Positions 9,261 to 18,672 of a stretch of DNA of 59,827 bases are shown here, piece after piece. The stretch is from Bacteroidales bacterium UBA5548 (GTDB lineage Bacteria > Bacteroidota > Bacteroidia > Bacteroidales > UBA932). The stretch is from NCBI GenBank assembly GCA_002425935.1, contig DINE01000005.1:1-59827 (forward strand). Direction: 5' to 3'. The position numbers were made by a program, and so were the translations under genes. The notes beneath the pieces were generated by a model. The model was given only the letters and a program-made list of their open reading frames with translations. It ran no database searches and was not told where the DNA came from. The stretch's first letter is position 1, and every line of letters begins with the position of its first letter.

Positions 9261-9919
9261 ATAATTTTAACTCCTCGCTCTTTTGGCCTTTCGCTGATAA
9301 AGCACTCAACTGCAAAGAGGTTAAACTCCTGCTCCAGATGAGAGATCTTCTCCTCGGGCTGCGGATAATACTCTTTGAGGTACATTGTGAGCGTTGGCTT
9401 CCTGTCAGAGAAGAAATTTATTAGATTTACATTGAAAATTATCTGAATATCAGAGGCGTTGTTCACAATAAACTCAAGACCTCTCTCAAAGACAAAATTT
9501 CTTGTGTAGAGCGACTGAATCTCGCCCTGAGGGAACATTAGCAGCAGATTCTTTCTCTCTTTAAGTAAGCCGACAGAGTGCCTGAGTCCTGCAATTACAC
9601 CCCTGTTTCCCTTGTCAAGAGAAAAAGCTCCGGTATAACGCAAAAATTTTCTTTTTGAAAGTTGTTCGTGCAGCATCATTATATTAACCGTTCTCTTAAA
9701 GGTTCTTCTGTTTAACATAATGTGAATAAAACCGTCCCAAAACGAAAAGTGATTGGATACCAGCAATACAGGCTTCTCTTTACCGGACTCGAAAAGGTTA
9801 ACACCGGGATTATCAGAGGTGACATACCGTACCTCTTTGTAGATTTTTCTAAGATGCCGTTTTGCATATTGTTCAAACAGCCATCCCGTAAACGGAGTAT
9901 ATTTCCCTTTTATCATCAT
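9257..9919 (-). CDS. Lysophospholipid acyltransferase-type enzyme, probable carotenoid-glycoside acyltransferase
   Basis: A 220-residue member of the PlsC/LPLAT superfamily, with the catalytic HX4D motif in NHFSFWDGF and a FPQGEIQS block corresponding to the usual FPEG substrate-binding motif. The open frame extends to a TTG at 9952, but ATG at 9919 or 9916 is more plausible and leaves 25 bp after the upstream stop codon. In carotenoid clusters such enzymes put a fatty acid on the sugar, as in staphyloxanthin or salinixanthin-like pigments. A role in general phospholipid synthesis is the alternative; the operon context favours pigment. Confidence 0.8.
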   Translation of the reverse strand: MMIKGKYTPFTGWLFEQYAKRHLRKIYKEVRYVTSDNPGVNLFESGKEKPVLLVSNHFSFWDGFIHIMLNRRTFKRTVNIMMLHEQLSKRKFLRYTGAFSLDKGNRGVIAGLRHSVGLLKERKNLLLMFPQGEIQSLYTRNFVFERGLEFIVNNASDIQIIFNVNLINFFSDRKPTLTMYLKEYYPQPEEKISHLEQEFNLFAVECFISERPKERGVKII

Positions 9920-9944
9920 ATTGCAAAACAGTTCTAAATTAACG

Positions 9945-10637
9945 CTATACAACTCCTGCTGCCATAAACAGAGAAATTATCAGGAAGAAACCTATCTGCG
10001 AGAAGAATAGCGCAATCGCAGGCTTCCCCACCGGCTTTATCTTTAAAGCAGAAAAAATAATATGGTAAACTAATGCCATGACAAACCACATCACAAAGTT
10101 CCTGGCGGGCGGGTACCCCTGATTAAATTCCCACATGCCCATTCCCGGAGCAACCATCTCTACCACAATATCATATGTAACCATCAACAGAGCACCACCT
10201 AGAATCTTAACGGCAATATCTACCGTACCCGCCGACCGCCTTCGTATATACTCCATTATGGCAGCACTGCAGTATGTGAGCATCAGCCAGTTTACTCCAA
10301 TAACAAGAGGGGTTTTAAGCAGTTTTGGCCCAAGTGTGCTAAGATATTGATATTCACCAAACAGAACGCCTCCGCTTACCCCTTCTGCCTCAATTAGAAA
10401 TGATGATATAACGACGGTCAATATAAAGGCTATAAATCGGAAATTCCAGTGACGGTGATGGTAAAGAAGGGCAGCATTAACCAACAGAAGAGACAGTGGA
10501 GTCAATGCAGTAAACAGATCGCGGGTGAACGGAATCAGAAATAGAGAGAGCCCCACTGAGTAGAAAATCAGAAAAGTTTTGGGCAGCTCTTCGTAGGTAA
10601 CTACTTTAAGAATTTTATTTATAAAGTTGTTCTTCAT
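9945..10637 (-). CDS. cruF: CruF-like carotenoid hydratase (carotenoid biosynthesis membrane protein)
   Basis: A 230-residue integral membrane protein with about seven hydrophobic segments, of the DUF422 carotenoid biosynthesis family. The characteristic block GVLFGEYQYLSTLGPKLLKTPL (around residues 90-110, shown here in shortened reading) and the acidic helix YDIVVEMVAPGMGMWEF match CruF-type 1',2'-hydratases, which add water to the psi end of a carotene. Its ATG overlaps the upstream desaturase stop codon (TAATG), indicating translational coupling. Some family members act in C50 carotenoid pathways, so the exact reaction is inferred from the neighbouring glycosyltransferase and CrtD-like genes. 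Confidence 0.8.
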   Translation of the reverse strand: MKNNFINKILKVVTYEELPKTFLIFYSVGLSLFLIPFTRDLFTALTPLSLLLVNAALLYHHRHWNFRFIAFILTVVISSFLIEAEGVSGGVLFGEYQYLSTLGPKLLKTPLVIGVNWLMLTYCSAAIMEYIRRRSAGTVDIAVKILGGALLMVTYDIVVEMVAPGMGMWEFNQGYPPARNFVMWFVMALVYHIIFSALKIKPVGKPAIALFFSQIGFFLIISLFMAAGVV

Positions 10638-12136
10638 TATTTAATATCATAAATAGTCTTTTCGGCAATAATTGCACTTGCAAGGCATAGCGGGATTCCT
10701 CCACCCGGATGGGTGCTGCCACCTGTAAAGCAGAGGTTTTTAATCTGCCTTAAAGTATTCGGGTGCCTTAAAAAGGCCGAGAACATCGAGTTTGAAGAGC
10801 TGCCGTAAAGAGCCCCTTTGCTGCTAAGCGTGTTCTTCTCAATTGTTACTGGCGATGCAATATGCTCTACCTCAATTAGGTTGTTGATATTTGCTATCCC
10901 AAGTCTCTTCTCAATTTTCTCAACAATAACGGCCCTTGCCTTTGCTATTACCTCCTGCCAGTTCTGGCCGTTGTTATACGGAGCATTAACCATTACAAAC
11001 CAGTTTTCGCAACCATCAGGCGCATCTCCCGGTACAACCTTCTTGCTTATGAATATATAAACGGTTGGGTCGTCATACAACTCTCTCTTTTTAAAGAGGT
11101 AGTCAAACTCCTTTTTATAGTCAGCTGAGAATAGGATGTTGTGAACATCAAGCTCAGGGAAGTTCCCTTTAACTCCCCAGTAAAAAATGAGGGCAGATGA
11201 CGACGGCTCCAGCCTTGACATTCGCCCCGCAAGAGGGTGTTTGAATCGTTTGCTGAACATATTTTCTGCAGCGTACCTAACATCTGTATCGCAGATAATA
11301 TAGTCGAAAAATCTGGAAGATCCGTTAACACTTACACCAACAGCACGTTTGTCTCTCTTTTTCTCAACTAAAATCTCATTTACCAGAGAGTTAAACTCAA
11401 ATTTAACACCAAGCTCAATGCACTTTCTGTAAAGAGAATCTGCAATGGAGTAGATACCCTTTTCCGGGAAAAATGCCCCGATGTTGTGCTCCAGATGTGA
11501 AATCATGTTAAGGGTTGCAGGTGCCCTATATGGTGAAGAACCATTATAAGTCGCGTATCTGTCAAATAGTTGCACAACTCTTTTGTCTTTAAACAGCACT
11601 CTGTTTGCAGAGTGCATACTCTTGTGAAAGCCAAGTTTGTGCAAGTGCAGAGGGATAGAGCGGTTCTCTTTTTTAATAAAATTGGATATTTTGTGAAAAG
11701 AGTTAAAAATGAACAAATTTGAGGTTAAATTATATATAAACTCCGACTGCTTAAGACGCTTAAGAATATTGTCGAAATCTTCATCGGTATTATTCTCAAT
11801 CTGCTCTTTAAGTTTTGCTGTGTCCTGGAAAAAGTCAAACACAGTACCATCAGGGTAGAAGTATCTGCAACTGTTCTCCAGCCTGAAATACTTAAAAGGG
11901 TAATTGGTAATGTTTGCATTATCGCGGCCCTCTAACATTAAAAGCTCATCCACTAGATTTGGCAATGTAAAGAGTGAAGGTCCTGTATCAAAGCGGTAGC
12001 CCTTGTCTCTTATCTGCGAAATTTTACCACCGGGAGTTGAGTTCTTCTCAAACAGAGTTACATTGTCACCTCTGGCAGCAACCCTTATTGCGGCAGCAAG
12101 GCCTGCGACTCCTGCCCCTATGACAGCTACTTCCAT
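10637..12136 (-). CDS. CrtD/CrtI-family carotenoid desaturase
   Basis: A 499-residue FAD-dependent desaturase with the N-terminal dinucleotide-binding motif VIGAGVAGLAAAIRVAARG (residues 5-23), an FEKNSTPGGKI block and the C-terminal FTGGSTHPGGGIPL signature shared by the CrtI family. It is clearly diverged from the other desaturase in the operon. Next to a CruF-like hydratase, the best guess is a 1-hydroxycarotenoid 3,4-desaturase (CrtD), which acts after hydration. A second phytoene/lycopene desaturase cannot be excluded. It starts 1 bp before the crtB stop codon region, so all genes are tightly packed. Confidence 0.82.
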   Translation of the reverse strand: MEVAVIGAGVAGLAAAIRVAARGDNVTLFEKNSTPGGKISQIRDKGYRFDTGPSLFTLPNLVDELLMLEGRDNANITNYPFKYFRLENSCRYFYPDGTVFDFFQDTAKLKEQIENNTDEDFDNILKRLKQSEFIYNLTSNLFIFNSFHKISNFIKKENRSIPLHLHKLGFHKSMHSANRVLFKDKRVVQLFDRYATYNGSSPYRAPATLNMISHLEHNIGAFFPEKGIYSIADSLYRKCIELGVKFEFNSLVNEILVEKKRDKRAVGVSVNGSSRFFDYIICDTDVRYAAENMFSKRFKHPLAGRMSRLEPSSSALIFYWGVKGNFPELDVHNILFSADYKKEFDYLFKKRELYDDPTVYIFISKKVVPGDAPDGCENWFVMVNAPYNNGQNWQEVIAKARAVIVEKIEKRLGIANINNLIEVEHIASPVTIEKNTLSSKGALYGSSSNSMFSAFLRHPNTLRQIKNLCFTGGSTHPGGGIPLCLASAIIAEKTIYDIK

Positions 12137-12137
12137 A

Positions 12138-12980
12138 TTACATAAATTTTTTACCTATAAAAGATCTTATGTTTGCAACACAAAACAGAGATACCTTCTC
12201 AAAACCTGAGAGCCGGATTCTCTTTCTGAACAGCTTTTCGGGAGGAGTTTTGCTGATTTTTGAAGTTAGACCTAAGTAATAGAGATAAGCCAGATATACA
12301 CCGGATCTGTCTCTTTTTGGAAGCTCTTTGATACCAACCAGAGCATCTCTGAAATCTTTCCGGATATCTTCGAGTATAACTCCAAAGGTCTCTTTGTTAA
12401 AGGGATTGTCATTAAGTACCGGGAAGTAGTTTCTTGAAAGATTTTCTGTATCGTTTTTAATGTCCCTTAGAAAATTAATTTTCTGAAATGCAGATGAGAG
12501 GCTCATTGCACTATCTTTTAACCTCTCATAATCAGTCGGATTGTCACGAGTCATCACCTTAAGACACATAAGCCCTACAACATCTGCCGACCCGTATATA
12601 TATTTTTTAATTCCCGATTCACTAAAGTTAGCATTGTCAAGATCGCTCTTCATGCTGCTAAGAAAGGCACTTACAAGCTCATCCGGAATGTTGTACTCTT
12701 TAACTACAAGTACAAACGAGTTAATAATCAGATTAAGACTAATACCCCTCTCCATGCATCTGTAGTAATCAGCTTCAAATTCGGTAATAAGACTCTTTTT
12801 ATCGTACTCGTGGAATGTGTCAACAATTTCGTCAGCCTGGCGAAGAAAACCGTAAATGGCAAAAATCGCCCTGCGACTCTCTCTGTTCATACACATCAGA
12901 CCGGCAGAGAATGAGGTGCTGTAGAGAGATGTTGTGAGTTCAGATGTCCTGAGTGATAACTCTTTGTATAAACTATCCAT
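12138..12980 (-). CDS. crtB: Phytoene synthase
   Basis: A 280-residue trans-isoprenyl diphosphate synthase that condenses two geranylgeranyl diphosphates into phytoene. Both aspartate-rich motifs are present: RQADEIVDTF near residue 45 and LRDIKNDTENLSRNYFP near 170. The open frame reaches 13043, but the start MDSLYKEL at 12980 is chosen because it gives the usual family N-terminus and an 8-bp overlap with the stop codon of crtI (ATGGATAG), a translational coupling signal. It is the second gene of the carotenoid operon. Confidence 0.93.
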   Translation of the reverse strand: MDSLYKELSLRTSELTTSLYSTSFSAGLMCMNRESRRAIFAIYGFLRQADEIVDTFHEYDKKSLITEFEADYYRCMERGISLNLIINSFVLVVKEYNIPDELVSAFLSSMKSDLDNANFSESGIKKYIYGSADVVGLMCLKVMTRDNPTDYERLKDSAMSLSSAFQKINFLRDIKNDTENLSRNYFPVLNDNPFNKETFGVILEDIRKDFRDALVGIKELPKRDRSGVYLAYLYYLGLTSKISKTPPEKLFRKRIRLSGFEKVSLFCVANIRSFIGKKFM

Positions 12981-14469
12981 TCTTAAGTTTTTTCTTTGCA
13001 ATACCCGCGGCAATTTTTCCTGAAATAAGAGCAGGCGGAACACCCGGCCCCGGAACAGTAAGCTGCCCTGCGTATAGTAAATTTGAGAGGTGTCTGTTTT
13101 GCATTTTTGGTTTTAGAAATGCTGTCTGAAGCAGAATATTGGAGAGACCGTATGCGTTCCCTTTGTATGCGTGGTAATCTTCTGTGAAATCTTTTACAGA
13201 GTATGACTCTTTAAAGATAACAGAGTCCGAAAGCTTAATCCCTGTGTTTTGCTCAACCCTCTCCAGTATCTGCAGAAAGTAGTTCTCACGAAGCTCCGGA
13301 GTGTCCTTAAGACCGGCGGCAACAGGAATAAGGAATATTGCACACTCTTTACCGGCAGGAGCAAGCGAAGGGTCGGTCACAGATGGAAAACTTCCGTAAA
13401 AGAGAGGTTTATTAGGCCACCTTGGAGTGTCGTATATAGTCTCTGAGTGCTCAATGAAATCTGCATCAAAGAAAAGTGTGTGATGAGCCAACCCGTCAAG
13501 CTTTTTATCAAAAGCCACATAATAGAGCATTGCAGAGGGGGCGAATACCCTCCCTGACCAGTATTTTTCTGAGTAGTTACGCTTAGATGGCTCAAGAAGA
13601 GTTTCGGCAAAGTGATAGTCAGCCGATGCGATAACAAAATCTGCTTCGTCTGAAAATGAGTTGTGCTGACTCCTGATGTCGTCTGTATTACTCCACGAAA
13701 CACCCACCGCTTTTGAACCCTCAGTAATTATTTTGTTTACATGAGCATTTGTTACAATTTTAACATTGTAGCTCTCTGCAATTTTCACCATAGCATCAAC
13801 AAGCCCGTACATACCGCCCTCAATATGCCAAGTGCCCAGCATCATATCTGCATAGTTCATAAAGCAGTAAAAAAGAGGAGTTTTAGAGGGCTTAGCCCCC
13901 AGAAAAAGCACAGGAAACTCAAGAATCTGCCTCAATCTGTCGTCCTTAATATGCTTTCTTACATGGCTGCTCAATGACTCGGCAAACTGACCAACTCTTG
14001 CAGCAGTCTGAGGCATAATCAGCTCAAAAACAGATTTCCCTGGTTTTTCCACAACCTTATCGATAGCCACTCTGTAGTTAAACTCTGCAGATTTAAGGAA
14101 TTTTCTAAGAAATTCACCGCTGCCCGGCTCAATACTCTCAAAAGTTTCAATAGTTTTATCTACATCGGCAGATACTTTTACCGAATTTCCGGGGCCGAAA
14201 TATATCTCATACCCGGGATCAAGCTTTATAAGACGGTAATAATCAGCAGCTTTTTTATCGAAATCATTGAAAAAATTCTCGAAAATATCTGGCATCCAGT
14301 AAAATGTAGGCCCCATATCAAACCGGAACCCATCTCTCTCCAGAACTCTGGCCCTTCCACCGGGTGAACTGTTTTTCTCATAAACAGTAACATCGTAACC
14401 GGCCCTGCCAAGATAGCAGGCAGCTGACAGACCGGAAAAACCCCCTCCAATAACAGCAACCCTCTTCAT
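12973..14469 (-). CDS. crtI: Phytoene desaturase
   Basis: A 498-residue FAD enzyme that desaturates phytoene to lycopene. The N-terminus VAVIGGGFSGLSAACYLG (residues 4-21), the VYEKNSSPGGRA block and RDGFRFDMGPTFYWMPD are typical of bacterial CrtI, as is the C-terminal YAGQLTVPGPGVPPALISG signature. The frame stays open to 14754, but the extra 95 residues look non-coding and run into the divergent DUF438 gene, so ATG at 14469 is chosen. It is the first gene of the carotenoid operon, whose promoter must lie between 14470 and 14598. Confidence 0.93.
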   Translation of the reverse strand: MKRVAVIGGGFSGLSAACYLGRAGYDVTVYEKNSSPGGRARVLERDGFRFDMGPTFYWMPDIFENFFNDFDKKAADYYRLIKLDPGYEIYFGPGNSVKVSADVDKTIETFESIEPGSGEFLRKFLKSAEFNYRVAIDKVVEKPGKSVFELIMPQTAARVGQFAESLSSHVRKHIKDDRLRQILEFPVLFLGAKPSKTPLFYCFMNYADMMLGTWHIEGGMYGLVDAMVKIAESYNVKIVTNAHVNKIITEGSKAVGVSWSNTDDIRSQHNSFSDEADFVIASADYHFAETLLEPSKRNYSEKYWSGRVFAPSAMLYYVAFDKKLDGLAHHTLFFDADFIEHSETIYDTPRWPNKPLFYGSFPSVTDPSLAPAGKECAIFLIPVAAGLKDTPELRENYFLQILERVEQNTGIKLSDSVIFKESYSVKDFTEDYHAYKGNAYGLSNILLQTAFLKPKMQNRHLSNLLYAGQLTVPGPGVPPALISGKIAAGIAKKKLKNG

Positions 14470-14598
14470 TACACAATTTTTCATAAATATAGTCAATTTT
14501 CCGGTTGAGTGCCAAGCAGAACGGTAAACAATAATCACCTTTTTTTGTTGTAATTTTATAAATCCCGGTAACAGATATAATTTTTTAAATAACATATT

Positions 14599-15885
14599 AT
14601 GAGCGAATACATCAACAACTCTACACAGAGAAAAGCACTTCTCAAACACATGATTCAGGAACTCCATCAAGGGGAAGCTCCCGAAATGGTAAAGAACAGA
14701 GTAAAAGAGCTGCTCAAAAACATCCCCTATAACGAAGTAGTTGAAGTAGAACAAGAGCTTATCTCAGAAGGGCTTCCTGAAGAGGAGGTTTTAAAGTTCT
14801 GTGATATTCACAGCTCGGTACTGGAGGGAGCCATCACATCTCATCAGCCTCAGCTGCCAGCAGGGCACCCGGTAGATACAATTAAAAAAGAGAACATAGA
14901 GGTTGCAAAGGTTACTAAGAAAATAAAGGAGATTTTTGACTCAATTCCTGCTATTACAAATGGCGCAGATGACGAAATTGCAGCCGTAGGACTTAAGCTT
15001 AAGGGTCTCTTTAACAGTCTGTACGACCTGGATAAACACTACAAGCGCAAGGAATATCTTCTCTTCCCGTTTCTGGAGAAGGCTGCAATTACCGGCCCAC
15101 CCAAGGTTATGTGGGGGAAGCACGATGAGATTCGCGAACAGTTGAAAGCCTCAATAGAGGCGCTTACACCGGGTAGCATAACAACCAAGGAGGAGCTCAT
15201 GTCGGTTGTTGTACTGCTGCTTGGCCCTGCAGTTGAGGCGGTTGACAGTATGATAATGAAAGAGGAGGAGATTTTGCTTCCAATGTGTATGGAGAAGTTT
15301 TCAGAAGAGAACTGGTATCAGATATATCTTGAGACTCCGGTTTACGGATACTGCCTTTACGATCCGCGTGAAGAGTGGAAGCCTGAAGCAGCTGTTGTCG
15401 AAAATCTTAAGAAGAGTCAGCAGGAGGAGGGCGGCCCGGCGGTTTCGGGTGTTTCTTACACCGATGGCGCTCCGGTAAGGCTTAGTTCCGGTAGTTTTGA
15501 TATGAAAGAGCTGGAGGCACTGTTTGTAACTATTCCGATAGATATCACCTATGTTGATGCTAATGACAAGGTTAAATTTTTCTCCCACAGCCCGAACAGA
15601 GTCTTTGAGAGAAACCGCTCAATTATCGGCAGGGATGTAAGGTTGTGCCACCCTCCGGGAAGCGTAAACATTGTAGAGCAGATTCTGGAGGACTTCAAGA
15701 GTGGTAAAGAGAATCAGGCTAAGTTCTGGCTATCTAACTTCATGGGAAGATTCGTTTATATCGAGTACACCGCACTGAGAGGAAAAGATAACGAGTATCT
15801 GGGAGTTATTGAGGTTACACAGGACATAACCGAGTTCAGGAAACTTGAAGGTGACCAAAGACTTCTTTCATATACCAAAAAATGA
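14599..15885 (+). CDS. DUF438 / hemerythrin / PAS protein
   Basis: A 428-residue cytosolic protein with three parts. An N-terminal DUF438 domain (about residues 5-70) begins STQRKALLKHMIQELHQG. A hemerythrin-like four-helix domain (about 95-235) has the iron ligands in HYKRKEYLLFPFLE, GKHDEIREQL and KEEEILLPMC. A C-terminal PAS domain (about 305-420) contains YVDANDKVKFFSHS and ends ITEFRKLEGDQ. Proteins of this build sense or bind O2 or NO through the di-iron site or PAS ligand. The stop codon overlaps the next start codon (ATGA), so it is coupled to the DUF1858 protein and then the copper ATPase. Its signal output is unknown. Confidence 0.88.
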   Translation: MSEYINNSTQRKALLKHMIQELHQGEAPEMVKNRVKELLKNIPYNEVVEVEQELISEGLPEEEVLKFCDIHSSVLEGAITSHQPQLPAGHPVDTIKKENIEVAKVTKKIKEIFDSIPAITNGADDEIAAVGLKLKGLFNSLYDLDKHYKRKEYLLFPFLEKAAITGPPKVMWGKHDEIREQLKASIEALTPGSITTKEELMSVVVLLLGPAVEAVDSMIMKEEEILLPMCMEKFSEENWYQIYLETPVYGYCLYDPREEWKPEAAVVENLKKSQQEEGGPAVSGVSYTDGAPVRLSSGSFDMKELEALFVTIPIDITYVDANDKVKFFSHSPNRVFERNRSIIGRDVRLCHPPGSVNIVEQILEDFKSGKENQAKFWLSNFMGRFVYIEYTALRGKDNEYLGVIEVTQDITEFRKLEGDQRLLSYTKK

Positions 15886-16427
15886 GACCGATAACATTTC
15901 AGACAAAGGTTTACGAACTTCTCGAAGATTATCCTCAGCTTGAGGATATTCTAACAGAAATTTCACCTGCATTTGCTAAACTTAAGAACCCTGTTTTAAG
16001 AAGGACAATTGCACGAGTTACCACCATCCAGCAGGCAGCAGCCATCGCAGGGATAGAAGCAGGAGAGGTAGTATCAAAACTAAGAAGGGCAGCCGGAATA
16101 ATTGATTCAGGTGATGAGCCGCAGGCCAATTACGGGGCAGACTCGGCAGATGATACAAATAGCAGGTACACCGGAGAGCAGCCGAAATGGTTCGGAGACG
16201 AAAATATTACAATAAAATTTGATGCTGGAGAGAGGCTTGAGTCGGGAGGTGTTCCTATGGCTGAAATAATAAAGCTGAGTAACTCGCTTAAAGATAATGA
16301 GATATTTGAATTTTCATCTCCCTTCCTGCCCACACCTGTTCTGGATATGCTCTCAGCAAAGGGTTTTTTGATCTGGAGCAAAAAAGAGGGAGCTGTTTAC
16401 CTTAACAGAGTAAAAAAAGGAGAGTAA
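15882..16427 (+). CDS. DUF1858-DUF2249 protein
   Basis: A 181-residue protein. The N-terminal DUF1858 domain (about residues 5-65) has the pattern LLEDYPQLEDILTEISPAF then LRRTIARVTTIQQAA. A polar linker (70-105) leads to a DUF2249 domain (about 108-180) with FDAGERLESGGVP and FLPTPVLDML. These domains recur with DUF438 and hemerythrin proteins in nitrogen-oxide or redox stress operons, which is known for the families; a function for this protein is inferred only from that. It overlaps DUF438 by 4 bp and lies 4 bp before copA. Confidence 0.85.
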   Translation: MRPITFQTKVYELLEDYPQLEDILTEISPAFAKLKNPVLRRTIARVTTIQQAAAIAGIEAGEVVSKLRRAAGIIDSGDEPQANYGADSADDTNSRYTGEQPKWFGDENITIKFDAGERLESGGVPMAEIIKLSNSLKDNEIFEFSSPFLPTPVLDMLSAKGFLIWSKKEGAVYLNRVKKGE

Positions 16428-16431
16428 AACT

Positions 16432-18660
16432 ATGATAAAGAAAAACTATCCTGTTTCAGGAATGAGTTGTGCAGCATGCGCAGCAGGTGTAGAGAAGGGA
16501 TTGAATGCACAGCCCGGAGTAAAAAAGGCGGTTGTCAATTTTGCCGACAACAGCGTGAATCTGGAGTTTGACGACACAGTGACAGATTCGCTTAAATTAA
16601 AACAGAGCGTACAACAACTTGGGTATGATATGATTATCGAAGAGGGAGAGAGCGCTGCAAAGATTAAAGAGGAGCAGAGGGAGAGCGCTTACAGAAAGTT
16701 GAGAGACAGAACAATCCTAGCCTGGATCTTTTCGATGCCGATTATGGTAATTTCGATGTTTTTCATGCATCACCACTACCTGAATATCCCCATGATGTTA
16801 CTCTCACTGCCTGTATTGGCGATTTTTGGCAGAAATTTCTATGTAAATGGTTTTAAGGCAGTAATGAGAGGAAGCGCAAATATGGACACTCTTGTTGCGC
16901 TAAGCACAGCCATTGCCTTTCTCTTTAGTGTTTTTAATACATTTTTCCCCCACTACTGGACAGAGAGAGGCATTGAGCCGATGGTATATTACGAGGCTGC
17001 AACAATGATTATTGCCTTTGTATTGCTTGGAAAATTTCTGGAGGAGAGAGCTAAAGGCAACACCTCGTCGGCAATCAAGAAGCTTATGGGGTTGCAGCCA
17101 AAATCGGCTATTGTGCTGAGAGAGGGGCAACCGGTTGAAGTTCTGATATCTCAGATTGCTGCAGGAGAGCTTATTATTGTAAAGCCTGGCGAAAAGATTC
17201 CTGTTGATGGCATTGTAAAGAGTGGTGACTCCTACGTTAATGAGAGTATGATAACAGGTGAACCAATTGCTGCCCACAAAAGAGTGGGAGATACTGTGCT
17301 TGCAGGCACCATAAACCAGAAAGGTTCATTTGTTTTTGAGGCGACAAAGGTAGGAGGAGAGACGCTGCTGGCGCAGATAATCAGGACAGTGAGGGAGGCA
17401 CAAGGGAGTAAAGCACCGGTTCAGAGAATTGCCGATAAAATTGCCTCTGTATTTGTTCCGGTGGTAATATCAATTGCCCTTTTAACTTTTGTAATCTGGA
17501 TGTTGGCCGGAGGAGACCAACTGTTTGCAAAGGGGTTACTCTCTGCAATTTCTGTTCTGGTTATTGCTTGCCCGTGCGCACTTGGCCTGGCAACCCCAAC
17601 GGCGCTTATGGTGGGAATCGGGAAAGGTGCTCAACAACATATTCTTATCAAAGATGCATCTGCCCTTGAGCAGATGAGAAGGGTAAATGCAGTGGTGCTG
17701 GATAAAACCGGTACAATAACCGAAGGTCGCCCTGTTGTAACAGACTGGAGCTGGCTCACACAAGATTTAGATGAACAGCAGAGATACCTCCCGGTACTAT
17801 TCTCAATGGAGGAGGTGTCGGAACACCCTCTTGCTTCGGCAATTACTGAGTATATTAAACAGGAGTACGGCTCTTCAGAGAACAGAGTTAAGGTTAATAA
17901 CTTCAGAACTGTTTCGGGTCTGGGGGCAGAGGCCGATTATGATGACGAAAAGTTCTGGCTGGGCAGTATAAGGATGATGAACACACAGGTTGCTGCCAAT
18001 GCATCTGAGATTGCTCTTAAGGCAACTTCACTTGCAGAGAGGCTCTCAGGCGAGGGCAAGAGTATTGCCGTTTTCGGCAAAGGTTATGTTCCTCTGTTGA
18101 TTATAGCTGTATCAGATAAGATTAAGGAGAGTTCGGTTGCTGCCGTTTCCAAACTTAAGGAGATGGGTATTGAGGTACATATGCTTACAGGAGATAATCA
18201 AAAAAATGCCTCTTATGTGGCTGCTAAAGTGGGAATTACTCATTTTAAGGCCGGAGCTTTGCCGCAGGACAAAGATAACTATGTTGTTGAGCTTCAATCT
18301 CAGGGAAAGATTGTGGCAATGGCCGGAGACGGTATTAATGACTCGCAGGCCCTTAGCAGGGCGAATGTGAGTATCGCAATGGGTAAAGGGACTGACATTG
18401 CAATGGATGTTGCAATGATGACTCTTATTACATCTGATATATCTCTGCTTCCAAAGGCATTTGATCTATCAAAACGAACAGTAAGGCTCATTAAGCAGAA
18501 CCTCTTCTGGGCGTTTATTTACAACCTTATTGGCATACCTGTAGCCGCCGGAGTCTTATATCCGTTTACAGGAACTCTTTTAAGCCCGATGATAGCTGCT
18601 GCCGCAATGGCATTCAGCTCTGTTTCGGTGGTTCTTAACAGTTTGAGATTAAGCAGATAA
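16432..18660 (+). CDS. copA: Copper-translocating P-type ATPase
   Basis: A 742-residue P1B-type ATPase that pumps Cu(I) across the inner membrane. One heavy-metal domain occupies residues 1-70 with the binding site GMSCAAC. The transmembrane CPC motif (IACPCALGLATPTAL, near residue 380), the phosphorylated aspartate in DKTGTITEG (near 424), the SEHPLASAI motif and MAGDGINDSQAL (near 631) are all intact. A HHHY stretch in the first helices is unremarkable. It lies in one operon with the DUF438 and DUF1858 genes, so it may serve copper loading of an oxidase or defence linked to NO or O2 rather than simple copper resistance. No copper-sensing regulator is adjacent. Confidence 0.93.
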   Translation: MIKKNYPVSGMSCAACAAGVEKGLNAQPGVKKAVVNFADNSVNLEFDDTVTDSLKLKQSVQQLGYDMIIEEGESAAKIKEEQRESAYRKLRDRTILAWIFSMPIMVISMFFMHHHYLNIPMMLLSLPVLAIFGRNFYVNGFKAVMRGSANMDTLVALSTAIAFLFSVFNTFFPHYWTERGIEPMVYYEAATMIIAFVLLGKFLEERAKGNTSSAIKKLMGLQPKSAIVLREGQPVEVLISQIAAGELIIVKPGEKIPVDGIVKSGDSYVNESMITGEPIAAHKRVGDTVLAGTINQKGSFVFEATKVGGETLLAQIIRTVREAQGSKAPVQRIADKIASVFVPVVISIALLTFVIWMLAGGDQLFAKGLLSAISVLVIACPCALGLATPTALMVGIGKGAQQHILIKDASALEQMRRVNAVVLDKTGTITEGRPVVTDWSWLTQDLDEQQRYLPVLFSMEEVSEHPLASAITEYIKQEYGSSENRVKVNNFRTVSGLGAEADYDDEKFWLGSIRMMNTQVAANASEIALKATSLAERLSGEGKSIAVFGKGYVPLLIIAVSDKIKESSVAAVSKLKEMGIEVHMLTGDNQKNASYVAAKVGITHFKAGALPQDKDNYVVELQSQGKIVAMAGDGINDSQALSRANVSIAMGKGTDIAMDVAMMTLITSDISLLPKAFDLSKRTVRLIKQNLFWAFIYNLIGIPVAAGVLYPFTGTLLSPMIAAAAMAFSSVSVVLNSLRLSR

Positions 18661-18672
18661 CGAGTTTGTCAC

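Noticed and set aside
14470..14754. 95-residue N-terminal extension of crtI
   Set aside because: It overlaps the divergent DUF438 gene and lacks the family start; the dinucleotide-binding motif begins at 14469.
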